Source of the DNA: Lepidostoma basale
Taxonomy: Eukaryota; Arthropoda; Insecta; Trichoptera; Lepidostomatidae
Assembly (NCBI GenBank): GCA_022606425.2
Contig: JAHDVF020000737.1
Location: 248,001-312,000, forward strand
Direction: 5' to 3'
Length of the DNA stretch: 64,000 bases
Positions 9,326 to 20,927 of this stretch are shown piece after piece; the stretch's first letter is position 1; the number at the start of each line of letters is the position of its first letter. Below the pieces are notes generated by a model. The model had not been told where the DNA came from and ran no database searches. It saw nothing but the letters and a program-made list of their open reading frames with translations. A program made the position numbers and the translations under genes.

Positions 9326-10370
9326 TTTACAATGAACTTCTACCAAGAAATTTCAATAAACAACATAAATAAATGGTATGTTTATGTATAACACTTTTAC
9401 TTAATGATTTTTAAAAACACACTTAAATCATATTACCTTAATCAGATTTCAGAAAAGAATGATTTTAACATAATATGATTACATTCTAAACTGTTTACTT
9501 TGGAACACTATTATAACACCGCAATTTATTTAAAATGATATTAAATTTCTAACTCATATTTTATCTTTTTTTTTTGTATGAATTATTTCGTGATATTTTC
9601 AATACTCTCCCTGCGTTTCTGTTTCAAACCGAGAATTTACATATTTATTCACTTCTATTTATATTAAACTTTTAAAAACTAAAATTTGAATGTAATTTTT
9701 ACTTGCTGTTATTTGTTATTTGTTCGATTGTTCAGTTTAGTTAGTTTTAAGTAATTTTATGAATAATTTTTCACATACTATTATACTGTATATTTATTGG
9801 TTATAATAATGTTTAAATGAACTCATGTCATAAATAGTGGGGTATCAATAATGTGAGTCCTCTCACGATACTCCCATATTAAATCGATATTTTTTTTTAT
9901 CTAAATGCTTTTGAACTATTAAGCTGTATATTATTAAAAGACCAGAAGATGTCAGCAAGCAAGCCGGTTTCGGCCAATGACACACACGGCCGTGGATTTT
10001 ATTTATTTTTATTTTTATTAGTGGATTTTAGCTAAATGTACATTTTAAATAGGATTTTTAATTTTCATTAAGCTGTATATAGAACATGATTAAGTATATA
10101 ATTTATGAAACGATACGTTGTAAAATATCACTTTCATAGGCACATATATCATACGTTTTCCAGAGGGTTGCTCCTTCTGTGAGGTAGATTCCTAGCTGTT
10201 ATTCTTTCTTTCAAGAGAGTTCTTTCACGAGGATGAGTCTTATAAAAATAAATGTCAAGTTATAAATATCAATGTACGTATTTCAGAATATATAGTTGTT
10301 TATTAAATACCATTGTTATTTGTTTAAAACCCGTTTTAAAATAATTATATAAATGAAACGTCTCTTTTTT
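9326..10370. other. AT-rich stretch without recognised gene
   Basis: No open frame with recognisable content and no clear repeat borders. Confidence 0.4.
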
Positions 10371-10520
10371 TAATGTTTATTTAATGCAAATAACAGTTTT
10401 GCCTTCATAAGTCATTATCAAATATCATAGCATTCGTTAATGCCTTAGCAAACAAAGAAAAACCTCAAGAAAACATAAATTTTTAATTGTCTTAATTATT
10501 TAATATGGAGTTTTATATTA
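10370..10520. repeat. Foldback repeat remnant (type 4)
   Basis: Shares GAAACGTCTC, CATTATCAAATATCATAG and TAATATGGAGTTTTATATTA with the better type 4 copies. The arms are degenerate. Confidence 0.4.
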
Positions 10521-10929
10521 TTTCTTTAAACGTTCCAAAATAAATCTTTATAACATCTGTCGGATCTTGTTAACCATTTCATAATATTTTAAATCTGTAC
10601 GTATCTTTATAATATGTATCACTTAAGAAGGACTGGTTGTCCGAAACATGTATATGTAATTTTTTTTAATGTAGGTGTTGTATGAACAAAGTGTACAAAA
10701 AAAGATAAAGAGAAATTTTATATTATTGTTTAAGGAAATAATACATACAATGTGGGTGTACGAGTATGTGTGTTACAATATAAACAGGTTTATATCTGTA
10801 GAATTACTCAATATGTGTCAAATGTCTAACGTACATCTCTAGAGTTAGAAAGCGAATACGTAAAATGGCTTCTTTATTATTATGTTCGAAACAATAAAAA
10901 TATACGGAATAATTTTTTTCTTCACGTGT

Positions 10930-11510
10930 AGTTGTCATTATCTGATATTTTTCCGTCGCTCGCGTTCACAAGCTATACCCACACAAGTATGTAAATATTC
11001 CCATGGTACGAGCCCACATTAAAGGGGCTGAAATACCAAACGTTGTTTCAAAACAAAAACACATCTGCAATGTCAATATTTTACGGCGGGGATCAAGATA
11101 GCTGCAGACATTTTCGTGTCTGTAATTTATTGAAAATGACTTCTCAATTCCGTAATATCCCCATATATCCATAACCCGGTTTGAAAGTTCGCCCGAACCA
11201 AGCAACGATGTCAACACGGCCCCGTGATTTATGAATATTAAATGCGCCCTGACACGCGACAGCATTAGGGCCCGACGGGAAAACAAATGCATAAAATATT
11301 AGCAGCGTTTTTATTTCAATCTGAATAAATCGTTCACACGTTAGCGGAGTTCGGCAACTGAATCACCACTGTCACAATATTTCAAGCAGTTTCATATTCT
11401 CGATTTATTGTGCTGCCCCCAGACTCGTATCGGGCGGGGACACACGCCCGAGTACCGACTTACATGCTTCGTCTACGTAAATTGAAAACTGTTTCCACGG
11501 AGAAAAAAAA
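10930..11510. other. Unique GC-balanced island
   Basis: About 580 bp of complex, non-repetitive sequence with a 108-codon minus-strand open frame (10966-11292) that resembles nothing known to me. The sharp change from the AT-rich repeats suggests host unique DNA, perhaps intronic regulatory sequence. Confidence 0.35.
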
Positions 11511-11642
11511 TATACACCACGTGCATTCGAAACCCAAATTCTAATGTATCTGAAACAAATCACTTTATTAGGTTTCATTTAATTGTAAAGAATGTTTCTT
11601 TTTTACCCTTGTATAAAGAACTTACTTTGTGGTGTGACATTA

Positions 11643-12031
11643 TCTATACTCGTATATAAAAAACAAAGTCGTGTTAGTTACACCATTTATAACTCAAGAA
11701 CGGCTGTACCGATTTTGATGATCTTTAATTTTTTGGATTTGTCTCCATCCCGAATAGCAGAATAACTATTACTACATCAGAAAAAATCGACCCGAGTGCA
11801 TCCCATCCAGCAAATATAACAGTTTAACAGAAAGTTCGCTGCGATAAAGTGTATCCTTTGCTGCCATATGTATTACCTTCATATCAATGTAATTCAAATA
11901 CTTATCATTTATGCACATTACTTGAACATAATTCATTTTGAGTATTCATTTTAACATATTGAATAACTAAATTTAATTAAACCAATAAATTAACATTTAT
12001 TGATTCTGATGCGGTCAGAAGTTCGCCTAGT
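11643..12031 (+). mobile_element. Short non-autonomous Helitron-like element
   Basis: Starts TCTATACTCGTATATAAA and continues AACAAAGTCGTGTTAGTTAC, CACCATTTATAACTCAAGAA and CGGCTGTACCGATTTTGATG. It ends GAAGTTCGCCTAGT with the CTAGT terminus usual for Helitrons. Both ends recur, in reverse, at 56822 and 52296. There are no inverted repeats or target duplication, as expected for rolling-circle elements. No Rep/helicase sequence inside. Confidence 0.65.
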
Positions 12032-12034
12032 TGA

Positions 12035-12260
12035 AAATAATTCTAAAACAGTATTTATTGTTTCTTGAACAAATTTGAAAAATTCCATATTAAGTAATTA
12101 ATATGATTAAAAATGTATTTTTTATAGAATTTTTATTATATTTTAGATAGAATGACATGTTCGCCCTTCTGAGGCGTTATCAAACGTTCTTTGATACTGC
12201 CTTAGAAGAGCGAAATATGCCATTCCATCTAAAAAGTTTGTCTGTCAGATATTTTCATTT
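12035..12260. repeat. Foldback repeat (type 4)
   Basis: TTTATTGTTTCTTGAACAAA and CATATTAAGTAATTAATATG form the outer part. Inside, AGAATGACATGTTCGCCCTT faces AGAGCGAAATATGCCATTC with complementary halves around GATACTGCC. One of the clearer type 4 copies. Confidence 0.55.
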
Positions 12261-12261
12261 A

Positions 12262-12490
12262 TATTAATTATCTAAAACAATAGTTTTACAGCACTTTACT
12301 ATTGTCGGAGCTTCGTCAGAATTACAAAATAAATACTTATTATACTTATTTTATGGGAATAACATTAATTTCTTTGCCGCAGCCTTATCAAATATCATTT
12401 AATAATATTTTAGCATGGCGAAATATGTCATTATGATAAAAAAAAATTTAGATTTCAATAAAACAGACGTTTTTGTTCATATTAATTAAG
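12262..12490. repeat. Degenerate foldback pieces (types 1 and 4)
   Basis: GTCGGAGCTTCGTCAGAATT at 12304-12323 is the inverse of a type 1 CTGACGAAGCTCC motif without its GAAAC half. It is followed by a type 4-like segment (TTATCAAATATCATTTAATA, GGCGAAATATGTCATTAT) to about 12490. Confidence 0.4.
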
Positions 12491-13009
12491 TATTTATTAT
12501 AAAAAATAAACAATAAATTAGTTTTAAAATGCCTTTTTATTTTAAGTATGAATAAAGAAAGTAAAAAATTATTAACGAAAGAATATAAAAATATAAAAAT
12601 AAATTTTGTTCTATTTGAAACGAAAAGTATAAATGGAGTTAGGATTTGTACTTTCAATACACATACATCTTTTCGCTTATGATCAATATAGTACTTTTGA
12701 AGTTGCGAAATTCTCTTGTAATCGATCACGTTGATTGCGTATTGACAATTTCCAATGTGTGTGCCATATGCTCCGGCAAGAGAACGACGGAAGAGCGAGA
12801 AGACGTCAACGGAGAATGATTGATGATAAAAATTTTCAAACCTCACAAAATATCGATAAAACATGTCACAATAAATCTCTAACGTGAAAAAATGGCAGTT
12901 TAAATGTAATAAAACGGTACGATTTTAAATCTATATGGTGAAGTGCGAGCACAAACAAGCAATGCGACAGCCGTGGGTGGTGGCTTGCGCGACGCAATAT
13001 GATGGAACA

Positions 13010-13412
13010 AATACATGCTAACCGAAAGCAATGTCAGGGTATACAAGCCATCATGACGTATAGGATAGAAGTCAAAACCGATTCCAATAGGAATTTGAAC
13101 CTTCCCAGAGTAGCAGAGATGGGAATTTTACGCTCTATTGCAGGCAGAATACTCAGAGTGAGACGATCAGGTCTGCCTGTGATGTTGAAGACATAGTGAG
13201 GTGGGGAAAAGCAGAAGGCGTTTTTGGAGAGATCAGATGGACCGCACGGAGGATACAAGAATACAAGAAAGGATACGAGAAATATGAAAACCCTAGTAGC
13301 AAGAGATTATCAGGAAGGCCGCCGAAGTGATGAAGGGATGGCTGGACGTCATCATCTCAGGACAGCTCATATACAGGTCATACAACCTAAACTAAGAAGA
13401 ATAAGAAAGAAG
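13010..13412 (+). pseudogene. LINE-D C-terminal fragment, strongly decayed
   Basis: Plus-strand pieces VAEMGILRSIAGRILRV, then VEDIVRWGKAEG, and SSKRLSGRPPK match the LINE-D C-terminus (VAEMRxLRxIAGRTxRDxxR ... EDIVRWGRQRRR ... GRPPKRWRDSW). There are several frameshifts. It ends in an AAGAAGAATAAGAAAGAAG tail. Confidence 0.6.
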
Positions 13413-13419
13413 AATACCA

Positions 13420-13575
13420 AAGAAGGGACCCACCGCTTACCAGAGGTTGTTATATGGCACAGCGGCGCCCTTTCGTCAACCTCGCAACACTTCCTAAGCC
13501 CATCCGGGGGCTACATTTATTTGAATCAACCATTATGGGGGTGTCAGGCCATATTTAATTTATTTTTGTTTCCCT
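13420..13575 (-). repeat. Dispersed repeat R
   Basis: CCACCGCTTACCAGAGGTTG ... GGCGCCCTTTCGTCAACCTC ... AAGCCCATCCGGGGGC ... GGGTGTCAGGCCATATTTAA corresponds segment by segment to 31445-31630 (same orientation) and to the inverse of 42862-43030. A middle part of the consensus seems to be missing. Confidence 0.55.
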
Positions 13576-13904
13576 TCTTTGTCCCGCACTTACAGATATT
13601 AAACTCAATTTATTTTAAACAATCGTACAGAGAAAAAACTTGTCAACTAGGTTAAACATTACAAATTCAAACTTAGAAGATATATTATATAAGAAAGGCG
13701 GGACACAGTCTTAAGAGGAAGAGAGAAAATGTGGAGGTCTGTGGAAAAGTATAGTGGAGTAAGTTAATAAGATGAGGGCAGAGAAGGAAACACAGAAAGC
13801 AGTAAAGAAATTAAAACGAATTAAAAATAGAAAAAAAAAATCAAACGATTTTACTGAAATCTCTTGATGGAAGTTCATTTTAAATAATAATTAAATAAAA
13901 CAAT

Positions 13905-14060
13905 GTTTTTTTAACTACTTCCACTTTTGTTTTAATTTCGACAGCGACCGGTTTCACCAGGCTCGCTGGCATCGACAGACTGGTGACACTATTGTAAACT
14001 TAGTCCTTTATATGCATACAGATCAGGGGTGGCAAACATGATTCTATACAAAAATAATCT
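13905..14060 (+). repeat. Foldback repeat, left half (type 2)
   Basis: CTTCCACTTTTGTTTTAATT, TCGACAGCGACCGGTTTCAC and CATCGACAGACTGGTGACAC match the left arm of the complete copy at 51311-51692, including the inner CAGATCAGGGGTGG. The right arm is absent. Confidence 0.6.
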
Positions 14061-14099
14061 TCAAATATTTATGTAAAATTTACTGAATTTAAATATTGG

Positions 14100-14160
14100 T
14101 ATTACAGGTATCCCTGAATACCTGTAATGTGTGACAGGTACAGGTTGAATTACAGGTACT
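14100..14160. repeat. Small palindrome and TACAGGTA direct repeats
   Basis: ATTACAGGTAT at 14100 faces ATACCTGTAAT, and TACAGGTA recurs twice just downstream. Confidence 0.4.
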
Positions 14161-14279
14161 CATTACATCGTTTTATTTAATTATTAGAAAAAAAAGTTAA
14201 GAATCAATGTAGTAATCCACGTCCCACCAGGGGGCAGGCAAAGAATAAAAAGATTTTAAAAGTATGTTCTTTATTTGAA

Positions 14280-14590
14280 CTCTGAACGGTAAGTTCGGAT
14301 GAGCTCTAGTTTGCTATAACTATCAGCGGGCCGCACCCGTAAATCAGGCGCTGGCATCGATTCGAATAAAAATTAACTTTCAAATAACGCCGCGCTTACG
14401 ATAAATGCATGGGCGCTGTTTGCAAATTTATGGCGAGACACAGAGCCGTTCGGATTGTCACGTGCGGGAAATATGTCCCGATGTTCGGCGCACTCCTTTC
14501 CCGGGCGGTGATTTGTCTCGTCCGACTGCCGATGCTGCCTCACTAGCTGTTACTTCACTCACTGTTACCGCACTAATGGCTGCTTAACTA
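14280..14590. other. Unique GC-rich island
   Basis: Complex non-repetitive sequence with a 60-codon plus-strand frame (14405-14587) that matches nothing I know. Likely host unique DNA. Confidence 0.3.
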
Positions 14591-14599
14591 CTTTTTGCA

Positions 14600-14815
14600 C
14601 TTAACTAATTCCAGCAATAGGTATTGTTCCTTGAACAATAATGTAAAACTCCATATAAAATAATTAATACAAATGAAAACGTCCGTTTTCTAAATGTTTT
14701 ATTACATTTTATGTAAATGACATTGGATAGATCCTTAGACAGGCGAAACACGTCATTTAAACTTCTAAAAAACATAAGTTTTCATTCGTATTATAATAAT
14801 TACCGGCAATATGCA
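14600..14815. repeat. Foldback repeat (type 4)
   Basis: TTGTTCCTTGAACAATAATG, TAAAACTCCATATAAAATAA and GAAAACGTCCGTTTTCTAAA are the family's outer and arm sequences. The inner GGCGAAACACGTCATTTAA is present on one side only. Confidence 0.5.
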
Positions 14816-14849
14816 TTACCCGGCATTTCGGCGAAAAGCTATACACTTA

Positions 14850-15312
14850 CAAACAAACAAACAAACCATCACGCCATTTCCCCGCAGGGGTAGGCAGAGA
14901 GAATGTACCGCCACACTACTTTACCCTGGCAAATCTCTCTAGATTCCTTCACATTTATACAACGAGTCATACACGCACGTCGATTCCTCTGACTTCTAAC
15001 ATGACCAACCTTTAAAATTTGATTAATTTGATCATGCCATATTTTCCTCGGTCTGCCTCAATTCCGTAGTCCATTAATTCCATATGTCCGAACCATCGCA
15101 GCGATCCTTTCATAATTTTGTTCATAATACCTTCTTCCGCTCTGCATTCCTTTCTTATATCGGCATTTAAGATTCTGTCGTATATCGTTCTACCACACAT
15201 ACGTCTTAAGGACCTCATCTCTACCGCATTTATTCTGTTTTCATCCTTCTTCTACCAGTTCCATGCTTTGCTTCCATACATTAGGGTTGGGACTAGAACT
15301 TCATTGTGAACG
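14850..15312 (-). pseudogene. RTE-A LINE, 5'-truncated copy
   Basis: The minus strand encodes MRSLRRMCGRTIYDRILN, RKECRAEEGIMNKIMKGSL and RWFGHMELMD, followed by a gap and frame loss where VKKVYVNDVNG should be. It then continues to the 3' end with a (GTTT)n tail (14850-14868 on the plus strand). The upstream end stops at the position corresponding to AVHNGVLVP. Confidence 0.8.
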
Positions 15313-15763
15313 GCCGCTATACACTTACATTAACTTAATTGATTGTTTTTGAACTATTATGTAAAACTCCATATTTTTGTTGTCAGATATTCAATTAATG
15401 ACCAGTATGGCGATAACAAACAATAATGATTCATATATTTCTAACAGTATTTTGATATTTGTCTTCAATGAATAAATACAAATATATTTTTCTCAATGCA
15501 TTTCTGATATCGAATTAGATTCTCTGAACTCTAGATTCTGACGCAGATGAGAAAGATACAATAAATTAAGTCTACGAAAGGCAGAAAAAAGTTATGACGT
15601 ACTTAAATGAACTAATTATATTTACATATTTGCTGTGATTTTTCTTAAAACATGTCCTTCTAAGAAACTCTTTAATTTATAACTACCGTACGCACTTTTT
15701 TCGTAAAACCTTTCAATCGCAAAAAATAGATGTCTTTTTAAAAAACGAGTACTACCAATAAAA

Positions 15764-15806
15764 ACGTAACGTCATTTCCCCGTAGGTGTTAGCAGAGAAG
15801 ATATAT
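15764..15806 (-). mobile_element. RTE-A 3'-end scrap
   Basis: ACGTCATTTCCCCGTAGGTG followed by TAGCAGAGAAGAT is a 40-bp remnant of the RTE-A terminus. Confidence 0.35.
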
Positions 15807-15829
15807 TGAGAATATATTTATAGTCTTCT

Positions 15830-16185
15830 TCTTCTTAATTAAGACCTAGCGATTTGTTTACATAGGTTATCAAATTTCATTTTATTATGAAGACATCCAG
15901 GTTCCTCTTCATCTCTTTGGTGGTCGTCCTGGTAATCGACGGCCCTCTGGAGGTCCCCATGATGTGGTCCCTCCAGAATTGTCTTCTTTGCCAACTCCAT
16001 CTCACTATGTTATCAATTATGGGAATCTTTTCGTTGGGTGATGGGTTTTACCCACGATAGGTCACAATGTTTTCATTTCAGCTGCTCTTAGGGGATGTTT
16101 GGTTCTGACAGTGTATGCTCTTGCTTCGATTCCGTACGTCATTATGGGCTTGAGTCATGTTTTGTAGATCCTGACTTTGCTTTCC
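15830..16185 (-). pseudogene. LINE-D fragment (minus strand), decayed
   Basis: The minus strand gives YGIEARAYTVRTK, RRQFWRDHIMGTSRG and GRPPKR in shifting frames, and ends near an AAGAAGAAGA tail at 15830. Same family as 26814-27158 and 51838-52136. Confidence 0.55.
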
Positions 16186-16330
16186 ACTATATATATATAC
16201 TCTTTTATCATAAATTATTCTTCCTTCTTAATTCATTATGTGTCATATTATTTTTATTTAGTTATTTCATTTTATATCATTGTATTTAATATTATTTATT
16301 TGAGGTTTACTTTATTACGTTGGACAATCA

Positions 16331-16505
16331 ACATTGTGCTCGGGAGATGCCTATTGGTGGCGATGAGGTTCGCAACCCATCACACCGCGTATCCCGCGGG
16401 GGCGAAAAGAGAATGAAGGAGTGCCGTAACGGTTAAAGTGTGGCAGTCCATTCTTTCTGCCTACCCCTTCGGGGAGACGGCGTGATGGTTAGTTAGTGAG
16501 TTAGC
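16331..16505 (+). mobile_element. SINE with RTE-B tail, copy 1
   Basis: The 5' part (GGGAGATGCCTATTGGTGGC, GATGAGGTTCGCAACCCATC) is unique to this family. The last ~75 bp (GTGTGGCAGTCCATTCTTTC ... GGCGTGATGGTTAGTTAG) are the same as the 3' end of RTE-B LINEs. GGTTCGCAACC resembles a pol III B box. Copies: 50683-50838 and 58604-58785 (minus), 59421-59595 (plus). Confidence 0.7.
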
Positions 16506-17223
16506 TATCTTAATCAACTTTTCAACCTCCACTACGATGTGTCATACAAGAAAATCGATTTTTATTCGTAAAATTTGATTGATTTGGTCTCAATGCGCAG
16601 TACAATATAAGTTCTATTATGAAAACTAAATTGTTTCCATTTGATTGAAAAATCTTAGAATCCGCGTAGCGAACATCTTCAAGCTACAATCAGTAATATT
16701 CATCTTGACACAAGTTGAAAGAAGCACTTTTATTGTGAGCTATCAAAATGATTACGGCAATACTTCAACTCAATTTCAGTTGAAATGTTTAATAAAATAT
16801 CTTTATACAAAGTACTTTATAGTACTCGGAATTTCGACTCTGAATCCTATTGCGATGCGTGTGATGGATAACATCAGTAGCAACACTGGTCTCTCCTCAC
16901 CGAGACAATGTAGAAAAATGATGCCATAAAGAGGAATTGTGTCGAGAAATTCGTTTTCGCTGGCAGCGAATTTGTAGGAAACAGTAAAACGAAGAAAAAT
17001 AAAACTTCTAATGAACGCGCATGGACTTATCCACGATTGCCAAGATATTCAGCGTTGAACGTCTTATATAAATTTATTTACGATACGTACTTTAGATTTT
17101 CTACACAAAGCTATGTTATTTCCTGCAGTATCGAATCTATGTATTTTATAAAAAAAAAACATATTGTGTATTTGAAAAACATTTGAGTAACGTTTTAAAA
17201 TCACTGTATTTTCACAATATGTC

Positions 17224-17440
17224 GACCTTCGTGGCTGAGTGGTAAGAGCTCCGACTTCCATTCTCAAGGTCCCGGGTTCGATTCCCGGCGATGGCAGTGT
17301 GATTGTCACACTGTCATTGGTCTGGTGTAGAATTCACGTGACAATAAAATGGCGATAGATTGGCTACCTATCACATGTCATGAGAATCAATATAATAGCT
17401 AAAATAAATTGTACAGAGTAATTGGGTTTAAACGACCTGT
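17224..17440 (+). mobile_element. tRNA-derived SINE, copy 1
   Basis: Begins with a tRNA-like head: A box GTGGCTGAGTGGTAAGAGC and B box GGGTTCGATTCCC about 35 bp apart. It continues with a shared body (GTGTGATTGTCACACTGTC, GTGTAGAATTCACGTGACAA, ATGGCGATAGATTGGCTACC) and ends near AATTGGGTTTAAA. The second copy at 42539-42735 is nearly identical; a headless copy lies at 24225-24350. A mature tRNA gene is unlikely because the body continues and there are several copies. Confidence 0.8.
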
Positions 17441-17961
17441 TATATACAAGGAGAAAAAAAATTACTCTTTTGTACATTATTCAAACATATTTAGGATTGT
17501 ACACGTCATTTTTCAGTGTAAAAATTTAACACCGAAGATGGGCATGCACAGTCCGTAACATGTTATGCAAAAGTGCATTTTTTCGTTAAAATACAATGTT
17601 TTTCAAAAGTTATTGAAATGCAAACCGAGAACATAACTGTGATGACACATATATTATAGATACAAATAGAATAAATATTAATAAAAAAATATTTACACTT
17701 GTAACGAATTTCATGCACTACTATTATTTCGAAATGTCAGGTTTGTATTAGGTTTTCACGTGGTGTGATATCTATTTATTTTCATCCTTTCTGACGTTTA
17801 GGACAGTTTCATTTTATGAAAGAAATATTATCGCAAAGATGGATGCTGAAGAAATGTTAACAATGCGAAAATAGGTCAACGCAAAAAATATTAAACAGAA
17901 AAATATCCGAAAAACAAAATGCATCTGTTTTTACTTATATGAATGAGTACAGTTATGTTAA

Positions 17962-18128
17962 TAATATATACAAACAAACAAACAAACCATCACGCCATTT
18001 CCCCGCAGGGGTAGGCAGAGAGAATGGACCGCCATACTACTCTATCCTGGCAAACCTCTCTAGCTTCCTCCACATTCATAGAACCAGTCATACACGCACG
18101 TCGATTCCTCCGACTTCTTACATGACCA
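17962..18128 (-). mobile_element. RTE-A LINE 3' end
   Basis: Starts with AAACAAACAAACCATCACGC, the inverse of the GCGTGATGG(TTTG)n terminus, and covers codons back to about NVGHVxS. Very short 5'-truncated insertion. Confidence 0.75.
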
Positions 18129-18227
18129 ACATTTTTTTTTAATAATATATTATTTCATATAATTATTTCACTTACAATATCATAGTGAAATTCCGTGTAC
18201 TAACCTTTGAAATGAATTGACAACGCT

Positions 18228-18360
18228 GTTTTTATTCTAATGTTATTTAATAAATATTTTTATAAAATAAAAATATCAGACACAACATGTTTCGGAGGTG
18301 ATCTATTGTATATCATCAGGTATAAATATATATCTAAATTCTAATCAATGAAAGACTGAT
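18228..18360. repeat. Foldback repeat (type 3), CTGATGA and GAAAC preserved
   Basis: Plus-strand CAACATGTTTCGGAGGTGA and ATATCATCAGGTATAAATA give, on the minus strand, CTGATGA ... CTCCGAAACATGTTG. The distance fits other copies, but the hairpin between is weak. One arm (AAAATAAAAATATC) only. Confidence 0.45.
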
Positions 18361-18587
18361 ACATTAAGAAAAATATTATGACTAATTCTTAAAAACACCA
18401 ACTATAGATAGGAAAACAAACATTTACATAGCAAAACATTATAAAATTATTAAAATCTACTAAAGTCTTTGAGAGTAAATATTCTGTATTTCGCACGCTT
18501 AATAGAACACTGGCTTAACTAAAAAAAAACATTTTTGCTCAATCTGACATGAGTCGGTGTTTTAACAAAACAGCCAAAAACACGTAC

Positions 18588-18680
18588 GAGTGGATAGCGT
18601 TAACATTGTGAACGATTATCGTACGTACGAATGGATAGCGTTGACATTGTGAAAAATATATGGTAGCGTTAACACAAACA
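18588..18680 (+). repeat. Short tandem repeat, ~45-bp unit
   Basis: GTACGAGTGGATAGCGTTAA and CATTGTGAAC recur as GTACGAATGGATAGCGTTGA and CATTGTGAAA, with a third partial unit (GGTAGCGTTAACAC). Confidence 0.6.
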
Positions 18681-19574
18681 TCTGTCTAATGTTATTAACT
18701 CAATTATGACCTAAACCATAATCGGTCAGTTTACTATTAAGCGTGCGATTTGTGAAATGGGTAATATAAGGAGTGGACAACTACACAATTTTTTATGAAC
18801 CTAGTCGTTAAGATAATTAATTCATATAAATGGAAAGATAACGATGGTCAAAACATATTTGGCGTGTCTGATTGGAAGATCAGCAAAAAATGCATTTAGT
18901 TCGAAAATCAAACGTTATGCAGTAGCATCGGAGGTTGGGTTAGAAATGGATCGTGCTGGACTGGTAGCGGTGAAGATATAATCAAAATTTAATAATCATA
19001 TTTTTAAATCTAATACTGTTTGAGAGGTTAATAATGGAAATATATGCAAGCCCCAAGAAGTAAATAATTCAGAGAATGTTGCACCGATCTCCAAGCAGTC
19101 CTTCATACATTTTTAAATATCACATTGGGATTCATGCGGCGCGCAGTCTACTCCCGAGGAACCGATTGTTCATTTGCATAATCTATTCTGATAGGGAAAT
19201 AAAGATGGCAATATGATTTCAGGAACTAGGAGTTTTATTGGCCGAGCAGCCATCTGGCCTCACCTACAGGGTGGCACGTATGGAATTTTTATCACAAATT
19301 TACTGTGAAATCGTAAAAATTGTCTGACACACATATTCCCTTTATACGGCACCTCCTATTATCGATAAAATATTGATTTAGAGGTAATGTATTAGGGTTT
19401 AAAATGGATATTTATGGATTTCTTTCACAGAGCCGTCGCTGTAAAGTTACTATAAATTCTGATTATAACGGGATGGAAGAGGTATTAAAAGCTTCATCTC
19501 GTATTTATGTTAAAGTATTACATAAAATAAACTTTTTTTGATTTTCTGATCATTCTTTAATTAAAATATTCACA
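18681..19574. other. Unique DNA, no recognised gene
   Basis: Mixed composition; the part at 19060-19300 is more GC-rich. No exon-like open frame with splice sites was identified. Confidence 0.35.
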
Positions 19575-19715
19575 ACTATCCGCTGTTTGGCTATTAAATT
19601 CTTAGAAACACTATCCGCTGTTTGGCTATTAAATTCTTAGAAACACTATCCGCTGTTTGGCTATTAAATTCTTAGAAACGCTATCCGCTGTTTGGCTATT
19701 AAATTCTTAGAAACA
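19575..19715 (+). repeat. 35-bp minisatellite, four units
   Basis: Unit starting ACTATCCGCTGTTTGGCTAT at 19575, 19610, 19645 and 19680 (period 35). The units are nearly identical, differing at single bases such as the A to G change at 19680. Confidence 0.9.
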
Positions 19716-20812
19716 CGGCGCCACATTAAAATACAACTGAAAACCCTGAACCGTTAATAATGAAAAAAAAAATGTCGGACGGATTTTCTATTTCGCGGTT
19801 TTTAAGCTTACAAGACAATCTACGCGGTACTCGGATACTGAATATTTTGTTATTTACTCGAAAAGTTTTCAAAGGAAGCGCTAACTCGGAAATATTATAA
19901 TATATTCAATCTTTCTTGAAAATTCAAGGTCCACTCTCGCAAAGAAAATGAGTTTGTTCATTAGGAATTTTTAAAAGGGGCAAATGAATTTCAAATTCAT
20001 TATTGCGAAGCGCCAATGTTGCTTTCAGAGTTAAATTTTGCTAACTATTCATCCGGCCTCGTTTCGGCGTACTCTCAGCATAAATTATAATATTGAGCGA
20101 GAATACCTCCTCAGTTTGTCGGACATCACCTCAGGATCTTCTTAATCTGGGCACTCCATCTGGGCGGCATCTTGAGAAAAAAATATTACGTCTATTTCAA
20201 CTTGAGAAGTCTCACTTTCCACAGAAATTCCCCCCGTTTCACTGTAAACATTAATAGCACTTTACATTTTATCAACTCCACAATGAAAATGAATGGGAAG
20301 TTTATGAATAAATTTCCAGAAGCTTTTGAAACACACTGACTCTGCGTTACGCAGCTTTATGCGCGCTGGGTACTAGCATTTTGCTTGTTTACGATCTGGA
20401 TAAAATAGATAAAACTGTACTTATGCAGACAGTCGTTAATTGAAACTTTTTCTAAAAGAACTTAATATTCCATTGAATATTTTTGAATGTGAGCAATGAA
20501 CAAAATAAATCGATCGATCGCAATTTGTTCGTCTTAAATTAATTCAATAAGATTTAAGCCACGAACTCAGTGTCTTTGGTTAAGTACTCCAACTTGGTAA
20601 CAAAGTAACCGCTGTTCCAACTTTTCCTCCTCCTTCGGATTTGTAATAAATTCACAACTGAACCCCCTAGTTCCTTACATAAAAATATATGTGAAATTCA
20701 TTTTGTATTTGTTTAAAAAAAGTATCAAATTAAAAAAACAACATTGCAAACTAAATGTATATAACCTGAACTCCCAATATTAGTATTTTTGGATGACGAT
20801 TTTAATGTACAA
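19716..20812. other. Unique DNA, no recognised gene
   Basis: Moderately complex sequence without recognised repeats or coding exons. Confidence 0.35.
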
Positions 20813-20927
20813 AAACAACAACAAATCATGACGCCGTATCCCAGGAAGGGTATGTGGATCTCTAGCCTTCTATACATTCGTACAGCGAGTCATACCCGCA
20901 CGTCTATTCTTACGAATTCTTACATCT
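20813..20927 (-). mobile_element. RTE-A LINE, 3' part (split)
   Basis: AACAACAACAAATCATGACG is the inverse of the RTE-A terminus with a (GTT)n tail. The copy is interrupted at 20927 and continues at 21266 with CTTAGGTTTAAAATTTGATT and GGTCATGCCATGTTTTCC, the next part of the LINE. Confidence 0.65.

Noticed and set aside
10966..11292. 108-codon minus-strand frame as a gene
   Set aside because: No recognised domain and no splice signals; unique island is the safer description.
17224..17296. A functional tRNA gene
   Set aside because: The tRNA-like head is followed by a repeat body and occurs in several dispersed copies, so it is a SINE.
17064..17309. Minus-strand protein beginning with PSPGIEPGT (also at 42430-42624)
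   Set aside because: This is the reverse translation of the tRNA-like SINE head (GGGTTCGATTCCC), a common false protein in repeat-rich genomes.
19575..19715. CRISPR array
   Set aside because: Repeats are directly adjacent with no unique spacers and the sequence is eukaryotic.
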